From positions 344,165 through 408,164 of the forward strand of contig NZ_WASP01000008.1 in the NCBI RefSeq assembly GCF_009712225.1: DNA of 64,000 nt, in the 5' to 3' direction. This DNA comes from Desulfovibrio sp. (lineage in GTDB: Bacteria; Desulfobacterota; Desulfovibrionia; Desulfovibrionales; Desulfovibrionaceae). This document shows positions 17,572 to 26,799 of this stretch, piece after piece. Positions within the stretch are counted from its first letter, which is position 1, and the number at the start of each line of letters is the position of its first letter. The notes under the pieces are model-generated. The model saw only the letters and a list, made by a program, of their open reading frames with translations, made no database searches and was not told the DNA's origin. The translations under genes and the position numbers were made by a program.

Positions 17572-19299
17572 TTACAGACTCTTCAGCATTTTCAGCCAGT
17601 AAGGGTTAGGGCCCCCCTGTACGGTCAGGGCCTGCTGCGCGCAGTATTCTTTGCGCGCCTGCTGCACTTTATCGCTCATCCACCAGCCCAAGGGGTCGCT
17701 CCAGACCTCGGCGGCCTTGGCCGCTGCCTTCTGGGGCGTTTCGTGCCATATACCCGCTTGGGCCAGCATGTCCAGCAAGGCCGTGGCATCGCTCGTGAGC
17801 GCCCAGGCCTCGCGCCGCCAGAACAGCACCATGGGAATGTTGGCCACCAGCGATTCGAGCAGGGTGGTTCCATTGTGGTCCAGCACCAGCAGGCGGCAGG
17901 CATACAGATGACTGGTCAGCACGCCAGTTGCCATGCGCACCGCAGGAAAGCGTGCCAGCACCCAATCCGCATCGCGCAGGGAACCCGGCACGGGAAAATA
18001 GGGGCGGTACAGCGACCTGCCCTGTATATCGCGGCCAAGGGCCTCAAAAAAACGGGCTTTGTCCTTGCGGTATTCTACCACCTGCAGGGGCGAGGGGTGC
18101 GCGTCGAGCCGGTAGGGAAAGGCGGGCATTTCCGTGCCAACAAACAGCAGGTTTTCGCCCTGTTGCCCCTGCCAGCGGCCTTCCAGCCCATCGAGCTGCG
18201 GGTACGGCAGCGGAACAAAGTTGCCAGCTGAACCCTGATGTTCCTTCCAGCCCCATGTTCCAAAAGCGTGCTGGCTGTATTCCACCATTTCCACATCCGA
18301 AACGCAACGCACCTGACCGTAATCGCTGCCGTGCTGCACATACATAAGGCGGTTGCCACGGCCACGCCATTTGGCCAGCGCCTGGCGGTAGGCGGCGTCT
18401 TCGTAAGCCAGCACGCTGGCAACGCGCAGCCGCGGCCCCAGCGGGTCTGGCGCAAGCCGGGCCGGGTGCTTCTGGTTTGCCAGCAGTTGCGGCAACGAAG
18501 CCATAAACAGGGTCACAAGGGTACTTGCAATGCTCTGGGGAAAATCGGCTGCGATGCCCGTGGCGGCGCTTCCATATTCCGCCTGCGGGCGCGACCTGTC
18601 CGGTCCGTGGCTGCGGTGCAGCAAAGCCAGAGAAAACCGCAGACTTTGCCCGATGCTCATTCCTTTGAGGCGCGGACAGGGCAGGCGCAGCATGAGGTTG
18701 CGCAGTACCTCCCGCAGCTTTTCCTTGCCGGAAAGCTGTTCGTCTTCCCCGTAATTTTTTTGCACCGCAGGCAGATATTCCATGCTCCAGGCAGGGGGAA
18801 AAACCTCTTCCAGCAGGCGCGAAAACAGCCAGTGGTTGTAGGTATGCCCCAACGCCCCGTGCAGCACAAAATCCGGCCCGGTGGCAAAACTGAAGGTACA
18901 GTCTCTGGGCAGCAGAGGCACATGCAGAGGCTCGTGCCCCCAGGTCTGCACCATTGCCTTGACCCGCCACCAGCGCTCCACCACCTGCTTTGACACGTTC
19001 ATGACCCAGGGCGTCAGCAGGGTTTCCCAGTAGGCAGGCGGCAAAGTGCGGGCATGGCCGCACAGCCTGTCTGCCACCAAAGGCAGAATATCTGCGCAGA
19101 GGGCCTTTACCTCAAGGCAGGCCCTTTGCTGCAGATCAATATCAACCAGCGGCTCGGGAGCAAAGGTAAAGTTTTTATCCCAGTCGGGAAAAAACTCTTC
19201 CTGCTCGGCAAAGCACCAGGGACCGGCTGCGCGATAGTGCGCGGGGTCGGCCTTCAGGGGCATGCGCCCAAGAACCAGGGTTGTGCGCCCGCTGCTCAT
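17572..19299 (-). CDS. Putative LIC12162-family transferase (surface glycan synthesis)
   Basis: A 575-residue protein that I recognise as LIC12162-like, a family of putative transferases found beside nonulosonic acid genes. Visible hallmarks are FATGPDFVLHGALGHTYNHW, the region around VQHGSDYGQ, and a late nucleotide-sugar-transferase-like segment with LLVLDHNGTTLLESLVANIP and MVLFWRREAWALT. No signal peptide is seen, so it should act in the cytoplasm. I chose the ATG at 19299, one base after the neuB stop with AAGG upstream; a longer frame would extend into neuB. Catalysis is unproven for the family as far as I know. Confidence 0.75.
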   Translation of the reverse strand: MSSGRTTLVLGRMPLKADPAHYRAAGPWCFAEQEEFFPDWDKNFTFAPEPLVDIDLQQRACLEVKALCADILPLVADRLCGHARTLPPAYWETLLTPWVMNVSKQVVERWWRVKAMVQTWGHEPLHVPLLPRDCTFSFATGPDFVLHGALGHTYNHWLFSRLLEEVFPPAWSMEYLPAVQKNYGEDEQLSGKEKLREVLRNLMLRLPCPRLKGMSIGQSLRFSLALLHRSHGPDRSRPQAEYGSAATGIAADFPQSIASTLVTLFMASLPQLLANQKHPARLAPDPLGPRLRVASVLAYEDAAYRQALAKWRGRGNRLMYVQHGSDYGQVRCVSDVEMVEYSQHAFGTWGWKEHQGSAGNFVPLPYPQLDGLEGRWQGQQGENLLFVGTEMPAFPYRLDAHPSPLQVVEYRKDKARFFEALGRDIQGRSLYRPYFPVPGSLRDADWVLARFPAVRMATGVLTSHLYACRLLVLDHNGTTLLESLVANIPMVLFWRREAWALTSDATALLDMLAQAGIWHETPQKAAAKAAEVWSDPLGWWMSDKVQQARKEYCAQQALTVQGGPNPYWLKMLKSL

Positions 19300-19300
19300 G

Positions 19301-20362
19301 TTAAGCCTTGTTGAGGTCGGCCCAGGAAAGCACGGCATCCTCAGCCAGATCATGACGGGCGCGCATGCCCAGCACCTCGTCAAAATTGCGGGGCGAAATA
19401 CCGTGGGCGGGTCGCTTCCAGGTAAGGTCGGCAGCGGTCAGGGGCTGACCGGCAGGCACGGCACGGGCGGTCACCAGCGACCGGCGGGCATGCTGACGGG
19501 CGGGCTCTTCTTCGGGCAGGGCGCGCAGATTCATGCTGCCAACACTGGCAAGGGTGGCGTTGAGGCGCTTGTAAAAATGCTTGAGGTCTTCCTTGTCCAT
19601 GGCGTGATAGTGGTCGTTGCCGGGCAAGGTTTTGTCGTGCGAAAAATGCTTTTCAAGAATCCGTGCACCAAGCAGGGTTGCGGTTTCGAGAATGTGCATG
19701 TCGTTGGGCAGGGTGTGGTCTGAGTAGCCGATGGCATGCTGCGGAAAATGCCGCTTGAGCGCGGGTACCATGCCCAGTGCCGCGTTTTCGTCGGCAGTGG
19801 GATAGTTGAGTACGCAGTGCAAGAGGGCCAGCTTGTTGCCCTTTTCTTCAATCCATTCCACGGCTTCGGCAATTTCATACAGATGCGCCGCGCCTGTGGA
19901 AAGAATGATGGGCTTTTTGAAATCGCAGAGAATGCGAATAAAGGGCTTGTTGGTGATGTCGGACGAGGAAATCTTGAACACGTCCATCAGATCGTTGAGA
20001 AAATGTGCGGATTCCACGTCAAAGGGTGTGGACATAAAGGCAATGCCAGCGGCATCGCAGTATTTTTTGAGGGCTTCAAATTCATTTTTCCAGAACGAAT
20101 CGTGCTTTTTGAAAAGCTCGTACTGACTGGAGGTCGGCTCCTTGGAGGTATCCCAGTACGCGGGCGAATCCTTGGAGGCCAGAGTTCCGGCCTTGTAAGT
20201 CTGGAACTTGATGGCATCTGCGCCACCTTCGGCGGCTTCGTCAACCAGCCGGCGGGCAATATCCATGCTGCCCTCGTGGTTCACGCCAGCCTCGGCGATG
20301 ACATAGGGAACGGGAATGCTGGTTTCCTGTGCGGGAACGTCAAATATTTCCATGAGTTTCAT
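19301..20362 (-). CDS. neuB: NeuB-family nonulosonic acid synthase
   Basis: Condenses phosphoenolpyruvate with a hexosamine-derived sugar to make a sialic-acid-like nonulosonate. The 353-residue protein shows the TIM-barrel motifs YVIAEAGVNHEGSM, DAIKFQTYKAGTL, FMSTPFDVESA, KISSSDITN, GYSDHT and LGARILEKHFSHD. A C-terminal SAF/antifreeze-like domain follows (RRSLVTARAVPAGQPLTAADL). Whether the product is neuraminic, legionaminic or pseudaminic acid cannot be told. I chose the ATG at 20362 because GAGG lies 8 nt upstream, whereas the ATG two codons earlier is too close to it. It is the first gene of a three-gene minus-strand operon near fliD/fliS, suggesting flagellin or surface glycosylation. 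Confidence 0.92.
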   Translation of the reverse strand: MKLMEIFDVPAQETSIPVPYVIAEAGVNHEGSMDIARRLVDEAAEGGADAIKFQTYKAGTLASKDSPAYWDTSKEPTSSQYELFKKHDSFWKNEFEALKKYCDAAGIAFMSTPFDVESAHFLNDLMDVFKISSSDITNKPFIRILCDFKKPIILSTGAAHLYEIAEAVEWIEEKGNKLALLHCVLNYPTADENAALGMVPALKRHFPQHAIGYSDHTLPNDMHILETATLLGARILEKHFSHDKTLPGNDHYHAMDKEDLKHFYKRLNATLASVGSMNLRALPEEEPARQHARRSLVTARAVPAGQPLTAADLTWKRPAHGISPRNFDEVLGMRARHDLAEDAVLSWADLNKA

Positions 20363-20498
20363 GCTCATTTCCTCGCTGATGAATGTTGGATGAAAACTAT
20401 ACTCTCGCACGCGGCAAAAGAAAAGCGGGCTCCGCGGGCATTATGATAACACACTTGAATTAAACATTTTTTATAAAAGTCCGATTTGGATCTGCCCC

Positions 20499-20527
20499 TT
20501 TACCTGAGTGCACACTCTGGCTATGCT
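20499..20527 (+). promoter_or_regulatory. Sigma-70-like promoter of rdgB
   Basis: TTTACC, then a 17-bp spacer, then TATGCT, ending 29 bp before the rdgB ATG. Confidence 0.5.
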
Positions 20528-20556
20528 TTTTGCCCAACCCCATAAAGGATACAAAC

Positions 20557-21186
20557 ATGTCGCAAAACAAGGCTCTTCGTGTTGTTCTGGCCACCAGCAA
20601 CGCTGGCAAGGTTCGTGAGCTGGCCGATCCCCTGACCGAATTCGGCGTAGAGGTTGTGGGCCTTTCGTCCTTTCCTGAAATCGGCGAAATTGAAGAAAAC
20701 GGAACCACCTTTGAAGAAAACGCGCTCATCAAGGCGCGCGCGGTGGCGGCCATTACCGGCCTTGTGAGCGTGGCCGACGATTCCGGCCTTGAGGTGGACG
20801 CACTCAACAACGCCCCCGGCGTATACTCTGCCCGCTATGCGGACGACTGGGAAAGCCAGCCCGGCGAAAGCCGCGATGCCCGCAATATTCGCAAATTGCT
20901 GCACGAAACGGCCAACGTGTCCGCCGAGGGGCGCGGCTGCCGCTTTGTGAGCTGCATGGCCGCCGTCAGGCCCGACGGCAAGGAAATGGTCGTGCGCGGC
21001 ACATGGGAAGGCCAGCTGCTTGCAAGCCCCCGTGGCGAGAACGGTTTTGGCTACGACCCCATTTTTTTTGACAGGCTTGTGGACAAAACCGCCGCAGAAC
21101 TGACGAGGGACGAAAAGAACGCCCGCAGCCACCGTGGCAATGCACTGCGCGCGCTGCTGGCCCGCTGGGTAGAGTTCATGCAGTAA
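20557..21186 (+). CDS. rdgB: RdgB/HAM1 dITP/XTP pyrophosphatase
   Basis: Removes non-canonical purine triphosphates (dITP, XTP) by hydrolysis to the monophosphate and pyrophosphate. The 209-residue protein has the family signatures: LATSNAGKVRE at the N-terminus, ENGTTFEENALIKA, VADDSGLEVDALNNAPGVYSA, and near the C-terminus ENGFGYDPIFF and SHRGNAL. The ATG at 20557 has AAGGA at 7 nt; an in-frame upstream start lacks one. It is transcribed away from neuB. Confidence 0.95.
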   Translation: MSQNKALRVVLATSNAGKVRELADPLTEFGVEVVGLSSFPEIGEIEENGTTFEENALIKARAVAAITGLVSVADDSGLEVDALNNAPGVYSARYADDWESQPGESRDARNIRKLLHETANVSAEGRGCRFVSCMAAVRPDGKEMVVRGTWEGQLLASPRGENGFGYDPIFFDRLVDKTAAELTRDEKNARSHRGNALRALLARWVEFMQ

Positions 21187-21198
21187 CACAGTTTCCCG

Positions 21199-21230
21199 GG
21201 GGGCGGGGTCAACCTCGCCCCTCTGCTTTT
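21199..21230 (+). terminator. Probable terminator after rdgB
   Basis: GGGGCGGGG pairs with CCTCGCCCC (one mismatch) around a short loop, followed by TCTGCTTTT. Confidence 0.5.
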
Positions 21231-21319
21231 ACAGCCTGCCACTCCCACCCTTCTGCCCCACCACGCTTCCGTTTGTTTGCCACTGCCCGCCGCCCCGCGT
21301 CAGGAGACTGGCAGTTGTC

Positions 21320-21346
21320 TAAACTTTTTCTGCTCCCCTCCGTTAA
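21320..21346 (+). promoter_or_regulatory. Candidate sigma-28 (FliA) promoter for fliD-fliS
   Basis: TAAACTTT - 11 bp - TCCGTTAA matches the sigma-28 consensus TAAAGTTT - N11 - GCCGATAA at 7 of 8 and 6 of 8 positions with exact spacing. It points toward fliD, whose ATG is about 300 bp downstream. Confidence 0.55.
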
Positions 21347-21451
21347 GATGTATGCGGCAAGATGTCTCCCGCAGCAGGGCCTGGGGGCAAAAACTGCCTT
21401 GAGAACACCACCCGACAGACGCCAACCGCAACTGCGATAATGGCGATGGCG

Positions 21452-21643
21452 CTATAGCCTGATTTTTTTACAATTTTTTTCTGCCGCTGGCGGTGTCTTG
21501 TTCTCCCTGCCGGTTTGCACGCATCTTGCAAATTTTTTGGCGTCCGCCATGTTTTCGGCATGTCTTGCCGCTTTTTTGCACATGACGGCGGGCAGCTCCC
21601 CCATATCGCGACAGATTCGCGCCAGGAGCTGCACATTTTTCAT
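21452..21643 (-). CDS. Possible small protein antisense to the fliD leader
   Basis: A 63-codon ORF reading MKNVQLLARICRDMGELPAV..., Lys/Ala/Arg-rich, with codon choice resembling the host genes. No clear ribosome site or known family is visible. It lies opposite the predicted 5' untranslated leader of fliD, so it may be chance. Confidence 0.28.
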   Translation of the reverse strand: MKNVQLLARICRDMGELPAVMCKKAARHAENMADAKKFARCVQTGRENKTPPAAEKNCKKIRL

Positions 21644-21654
21644 GCGAGGCGCAT

Positions 21655-24600
21655 ATGAGCAGCACAATATCCGGTTCCAACGCCATATCGAACCTGAGCG
21701 GTTCGGATACGAACTTTGATACGGTTCTTGCCAATCTCAAAAAGGTGGAGTCTACCCAGCTCAACCGTCTTGAGGCATGGAAAAGCGACTGGAAGCTGCG
21801 CTACGACGCCTTTGACAAAGTCATTACCCAGGTCAGTACCGCCAGTAGCGTGCTCGCCAATCTCGCCAGCAAGAACAGTTTTGTTACCAAAAATGTGACC
21901 AGCAGCGACAGCAACATCATCTCTGCCGTTGCCAACGCCTCGGCCGACGATGTGCAGCACACCATCAATGTCACCCAGGTGGCCAGCAACGCTATCTGGG
22001 CCAATACCGGCCATGTTTTCAGCAGCAAAACCGACATCATCAATACTTCCGGTTCGGCGCAGACCTTTTCGTACTCATATGCGGGCAAGGAATACAGCAT
22101 CGCGGTTCCAGCCAACACAACGCTCGATTCCTTTGCCAGCATGGTCAACAACTCTGTCGACAACCCCGGCATCAAGATCAGCATTGTGCAGGCCAGCTCG
22201 GGCTATGTGTTTCAGGTAGCGGGCAAAAGCACCGGCGCCTCCAACGGCCTTGTCATCCACAGCGCTAACCTTGAGGGCATGAACTCAACGGGTGCCACCT
22301 CGACATGGAAGACAAACAACCTGCTCGACATGAGCAGCACCGTTACAGATCCCACAAATTTTGCCTACGACCTCATCATGGAGGACGGCAACAAGTTTTC
22401 GGTCAAAATCGCGGGCAACAAGACCAACAGCGACCTTGCCACAGCCATCAATTCTCAGGTGGGGCGCAGCATTGCCAGCATTGACGGCTCGGGCAACCTG
22501 CAGCTCACAGACGTCAAGGCCATGTACCGCCGCGATGCCGACACGCAAACCACCTTCAGTACGCCGACCACCAAATTTACCATTAGTCCTTCGCCCACAA
22601 CCACCACACTGTCGGGGGACCTGACCGTAACGCTGAACATGAACGACGGCGCAACCACAGGTACGCGCACGCTGACCATCAAGGCCGGAACCACCATGCA
22701 GAACGCTGCCATACAGATTGCCCAGGCTTCTGGTGCAAGCTCGGCAGACATGACCCTCAACAGCAGCGGCAGCTGGGATCTGAGCCTTGCCAACGTAAAC
22801 GGAGCGACCTTCAGCTTTGCCAACAGCGGCAGCGATTCCAGCAAAATTGCCGCTACGGTTACAGCCGATGCCACGGCCATGGGAACCAAGGTGGTGGGCA
22901 GCTCTGGCGCACAGAGCTTTACGGCCAGCACGGCCGTTACCTTCGACAGCGCAAAACTCAGCGAAAAGCTCGGCGGCACAAGCGCCGACGCCTCAAAAAG
23001 CTTTACCTACACTATCGTTGGGCACGACGGCACGACCCAAAGTTTCAGCCTGACCCAGGACAAGACCTATCAGGACCTGCTGACCCAACTTTCCAGCTAC
23101 GGTGCGGCGAGTGGCAATACGGTGACCCTTGCCAACACGGAGAGCTTTTACCTCAGCGGCGGCGGCACGGGCGGCGGCATGGATGGCGTTACCGCCAAAA
23201 CAGACGCAACCACCACCGTCACCAACATGACGGCGGCCTCTACCCTGGAATCGCCGCCAGACCTGGTCTACACCTATACCACCAATGCCAGCACCACCCC
23301 GCAAACGGTTACCCTTTCGGGCGGTTCCAGCATGACCAGCATCATAGCTGCGCTCAAGGCCAAGGGGCTCACGGGTTCGCTGGTGAGCTCGGACGGCGCA
23401 ACCACCATCGACCTGCAAACAGGCACCCTGCCGACCACGGGCAACTACTACCTCAAGCTCAACAATATCGACACGTTCAGTGGCCCCAGCATTGCCGGTC
23501 AGGTAACCACCTCATCCAACTGGAACATCCGCGCAGCGGCCAACGCCAAGTACACGGTAGACAACTGGCCTGTTGAAATGGAATCTGACACCAACAGCGT
23601 GAGCAATGTCATTGAAGGTGTGGTATTTACCATCAAGGACAAGGGCAGCTCTACACTTTCGGTCAATACAGACATTACCTCTGTTGAAAAATCCATTCAG
23701 AACTTTCTGGATTCCGTAAACTCGGTCCTGCTGACCATCAACGAACTCAGCAAGTTTGACAAAGACAAAGAGGTCACAACCAACGACCCCAACAAATCTA
23801 CCAGCAAAAATTACAGCACTTCGCAGCTAACCGCAGAAAAGGGCGGCCTGTTGCAGGGTAACTACGGCGTGCAGCTTTTCAAATCCCGTTTCATGAGCAT
23901 GCTCAACAGCGCCCCTCCTGGCTTTACGAGCCGCACAACTGCCAGTGATGTACTTTCGGGCGACGTATTGGCCAACCTGGCCAACATGGGCATCAAGGTT
24001 GAAACTGACCAGAGCAGCTCAAACTATGGCCTCCTGCAGATTGCGCCTTCGTCCGGCATTGCTGAACTGAAGCAGATGGACCAGAGCAACTACGAAAACA
24101 TGATCAACAGCCATCTGTCGGATGTGGTGGATTTTTTCTGCTCCACCGGCACGGGTGTGAGCACAAGCCCCGACTTTCGCTACGGCAGCCATATTTCAGG
24201 CATTACCAAGGGCGGCACGTACGATGTAAATTACAATGTTGACGCATCGGGCAACATTACCAAGGTTACCGTGGGCGGCGTGGAAGCCACACGCGACACG
24301 AGCCAGCCCGGCTACTACTACAGCGTTAGTTCTGGTGACGCACGAGGTCTTTCGCTGCAGGTAGACAACCTTACCCCTGGCGCACACTCTGGCCAGATAC
24401 GCATCAAGGAAGGCCTGGTGCAGACAGTCAGCACCTTCCTCAAGAGCGAAATGACCTTCACAGATGTGAACGTTACGACCACGGGCACGGCGCAGCAAAA
24501 CGCCGACGCCATTGCTCTTAAATCGCAAAACGGCGCATTGATGGTGCTGAAAAACAACTATCAGTCCATCATGGAAAATATCGACAAAAAAATCACTCAG

Positions 24601-24741
24601 GAACAGACACGCCTCGACCAGTGGGAAGCCCGGCAAAAAACCTATTTTGCCAATCTGGAAACCCTGCTCAAAAAGTACAATACCCAGCAGACGCAGCTGG
24701 AATCGCAGATCAAGAGCCTGACAAGCTCAAGCAGTTCCTAG
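21655..24741 (+). CDS. fliD: FliD, flagellar filament cap (hook-associated protein 2), unusually large
   Basis: Caps the flagellar filament and promotes flagellin folding at its tip; it may also act as an adhesin. At 1028 residues it is about twice the common size. The conserved N-terminal FliD_N region is visible (NFDTVLANLKKVESTQLNRLE and the coiled-coil onset after it). So is the FliD_C region (EKGGLLQGNYGVQLFKSRFM, then a heptad-rich C-terminus ending LESQIKSLTSSSSS). Between them lie roughly 500 Thr/Ser/Gly-rich residues of beta-domain character, probably surface-exposed head domains and potential glycan sites. The ATG at 21655 has GAGG at 8 nt. fliS follows after 56 bp. Confidence 0.93.
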   Translation: MSSTISGSNAISNLSGSDTNFDTVLANLKKVESTQLNRLEAWKSDWKLRYDAFDKVITQVSTASSVLANLASKNSFVTKNVTSSDSNIISAVANASADDVQHTINVTQVASNAIWANTGHVFSSKTDIINTSGSAQTFSYSYAGKEYSIAVPANTTLDSFASMVNNSVDNPGIKISIVQASSGYVFQVAGKSTGASNGLVIHSANLEGMNSTGATSTWKTNNLLDMSSTVTDPTNFAYDLIMEDGNKFSVKIAGNKTNSDLATAINSQVGRSIASIDGSGNLQLTDVKAMYRRDADTQTTFSTPTTKFTISPSPTTTTLSGDLTVTLNMNDGATTGTRTLTIKAGTTMQNAAIQIAQASGASSADMTLNSSGSWDLSLANVNGATFSFANSGSDSSKIAATVTADATAMGTKVVGSSGAQSFTASTAVTFDSAKLSEKLGGTSADASKSFTYTIVGHDGTTQSFSLTQDKTYQDLLTQLSSYGAASGNTVTLANTESFYLSGGGTGGGMDGVTAKTDATTTVTNMTAASTLESPPDLVYTYTTNASTTPQTVTLSGGSSMTSIIAALKAKGLTGSLVSSDGATTIDLQTGTLPTTGNYYLKLNNIDTFSGPSIAGQVTTSSNWNIRAAANAKYTVDNWPVEMESDTNSVSNVIEGVVFTIKDKGSSTLSVNTDITSVEKSIQNFLDSVNSVLLTINELSKFDKDKEVTTNDPNKSTSKNYSTSQLTAEKGGLLQGNYGVQLFKSRFMSMLNSAPPGFTSRTTASDVLSGDVLANLANMGIKVETDQSSSNYGLLQIAPSSGIAELKQMDQSNYENMINSHLSDVVDFFCSTGTGVSTSPDFRYGSHISGITKGGTYDVNYNVDASGNITKVTVGGVEATRDTSQPGYYYSVSSGDARGLSLQVDNLTPGAHSGQIRIKEGLVQTVSTFLKSEMTFTDVNVTTTGTAQQNADAIALKSQNGALMVLKNNYQSIMENIDKKITQEQTRLDQWEARQKTYFANLETLLKKYNTQQTQLESQIKSLTSSSSS

Positions 24742-24797
24742 CCCCAGGGCCGGGCTACGATAAAAATCGCCAACGAACACCGCCATAAGGACAGCAT

Positions 24798-25445
24798 ATG
24801 AACAAAGCGGCGCAAGCATATTTTCAGACCAAGGTAGGAACGACGGATCAGGGGCAACTTTTGCTCATGCTTTATGACGGCGCGCTCACATTCCTGCAGC
24901 AGGCGCGCACCAAGATGATTGCCAATGACTATGCCGGCAAGGGAATACTTATTTCCAAGGTCATAGACATAATCAACGAACTTTCTGCCTCGCTGAACAT
25001 GGACAAGGGCGGCAGCCTGGCCGTAAACCTCAACAACCTTTACCTGCTCTGCACGGCACGGTTGCTGCGGGCCAATCTGAAGATGGATCTGGACTCTCTG
25101 GACAGCGTGGAATCCATTCTTTCTGGCCTGCGCGGCGCCTATGCCCAGATCATTGAAACTCCCGAGGCCCGCAAGGTGGCTGATGACATTGCCAGCCGCA
25201 TGCAGCCCATGGGCTCGGTAACAAAAACGACGCAGCCAATCATACAGACCAGCGTTACCGCCGTACCGCGGGCGCATGCCCAGGCGGCTTATGGCCGTAG
25301 CGCCATGGGTCAGGCAACACCCGCCGCAACGTCCGCGGGTTCCCCGGCAGAGGCTGCAACGCCGCGCGCGCATGTGCAATCTTTTGACCAGGCCATGCCG
25401 CAAACGGCTGCCCCCAGGCTGCCCGGAGCCTACGGCAAGCCCTGA
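24798..25445 (+). CDS. fliS: FliS, flagellin export chaperone
   Basis: Cytoplasmic chaperone that binds the flagellin C-terminus before export. Of 215 residues, the first 130 form the FliS helical bundle (AYFQTKVGTTDQGQLLLMLYDGALTFL near the start). The last 85 are an Ala/Pro/Thr-rich extension (from about residue 140) not found in typical 130-residue FliS. AGGACA precedes the ATG at 24798. It is co-transcribed with fliD and followed by a strong terminator. Confidence 0.92.
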   Translation: MNKAAQAYFQTKVGTTDQGQLLLMLYDGALTFLQQARTKMIANDYAGKGILISKVIDIINELSASLNMDKGGSLAVNLNNLYLLCTARLLRANLKMDLDSLDSVESILSGLRGAYAQIIETPEARKVADDIASRMQPMGSVTKTTQPIIQTSVTAVPRAHAQAAYGRSAMGQATPAATSAGSPAEAATPRAHVQSFDQAMPQTAAPRLPGAYGKP

Positions 25446-25500
25446 GCCTTTTCAGACAGTACCATGCTACAGCCCACAGGGCTGACAAGGAAAATGACAA

Positions 25501-25532
25501 AAAGGCGACAGATTAAAATCTGTCGCCTTTTT
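25501..25532 (+). terminator. Rho-independent terminator after fliS
   Basis: AAAGGCGACAGAT pairs perfectly with ATCTGTCGCCTTT around a 4-nt loop, with a T tract at the 3' side. Confidence 0.92.
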
Positions 25533-25722
25533 GCGTTAAATAACACCCTGTTCAAAAAAATACCGCCACCACCTCAGCAGAAAATCCCACACTTTTTCTG
25601 ACAACCGATTATCACAATCTTTGACATGACCATCCACAGAAGTTACTACTCCAAGAATTGGAACAATCCCGGTGCAATCCCGGTTTTTCCCTCATTGTTA
25701 CAAAGACACAGATAACGCCACC

Positions 25723-26799
25723 ATGCCAAAATCCAGAACATCTTCAGCTGACTGCACAAACACCTACATCAAACTCTTTGAGATGTTTGACAAGGCGGGC
25801 GTTCCTCCGGAAACGCGCTGGCGTTCTCTTTTGCTCTTTTTCAGGGAAATGAAAGATTACCATTATCTTGATCAGGATCAAAAAATCGCCCTGCTTGCGC
25901 AGATGGAAGACATATTAAAAAGCAAGCACTATACTGAAGAACATCTGGTATCCACCATCCGCCGGTGCAGCGAAATTTTCAGCAAGCCCATTGTGAAGCA
26001 GCTCGACAGCATGGTTCACGAAACGGCTTCAGTTATTGACCAGTTTTTCAGCAAGCTTTCTTCCCGTTATGGCGATATCAGCCACCTGGAATCTGAAAGC
26101 ATGGCCATTGTTGCCGAAAGCGCAGACAGCACCATGATGCTTGAAAAACTTCAGTCTGCCTTTCACCGGGTGAAGGTGCTTTTTGAAGAAGACATCTGCA
26201 CGCTTGAAAATCTGGCCTTTATTGACCCCCTCACTGAGGTTTCCAACCGCCTGAGCCTTGACCTGTTCATGAAAAATGCCAGCGGACGCTGGCTGGCCGA
26301 CAGGCACCCCGTTGCCATCGCCCTGTTTGACATTGATCACTTCAAGGATTTCAACGATACCTTCGGGCATCTTATCGGCGATCAGGTTCTCAAGGTAGTG
26401 GGCTCTCATCTAAAACGGGCGCGCGAAGAATTTGACGCGCAGACCGAAGCCATGGCTGGCCGTTTTGGGGGCGATGAGTTTTCCCTTATGGCTTCTGGCC
26501 CGGACGCGCACCAGATGGCACGCGTCATAAACCGCTTCTGCTCGGCCATCAAGAATTTCAACCTTCTCATCCGCGATACGGAAGGGAATGTTGTAAAAAA
26601 CAACCTGCACATCACCGTAAGTGCAGGAATTGCAGTGCTGGACAGCAACACACCGCAGGTTCAGACCATCGAGCAGCTTTTTGAAAGGTCGGACAAGGCG
26701 CTCTATCATGCCAAACACAATGCACGATCACGCGCGGTGGTTATCAAGCCCAACGACAAGTTCCTGATTCTGGACGAAGAGAACGACGTTTCGATCTAG
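25723..26799 (+). CDS. Cytoplasmic diguanylate cyclase with N-terminal helical domain
   Basis: Predicted c-di-GMP synthase of 358 residues without membrane segments. The first 180 residues are helical and of no family I recognise. The GGDEF domain starts near FIDPLTEVSNRLSLDLF, with the metal site ALFDIDHFKDFND and an intact active site GRFGGDEFSLMA; no RxxD inhibitory site precedes it. The C-terminal KALYHAKHNARSRAV is typical. The start is uncertain: the ATG at 25723 lacks a strong ribosome site, and a GTG at 25672 is also possible. Confidence 0.88.
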   Translation: MPKSRTSSADCTNTYIKLFEMFDKAGVPPETRWRSLLLFFREMKDYHYLDQDQKIALLAQMEDILKSKHYTEEHLVSTIRRCSEIFSKPIVKQLDSMVHETASVIDQFFSKLSSRYGDISHLESESMAIVAESADSTMMLEKLQSAFHRVKVLFEEDICTLENLAFIDPLTEVSNRLSLDLFMKNASGRWLADRHPVAIALFDIDHFKDFNDTFGHLIGDQVLKVVGSHLKRAREEFDAQTEAMAGRFGGDEFSLMASGPDAHQMARVINRFCSAIKNFNLLIRDTEGNVVKNNLHITVSAGIAVLDSNTPQVQTIEQLFERSDKALYHAKHNARSRAVVIKPNDKFLILDEENDVSI

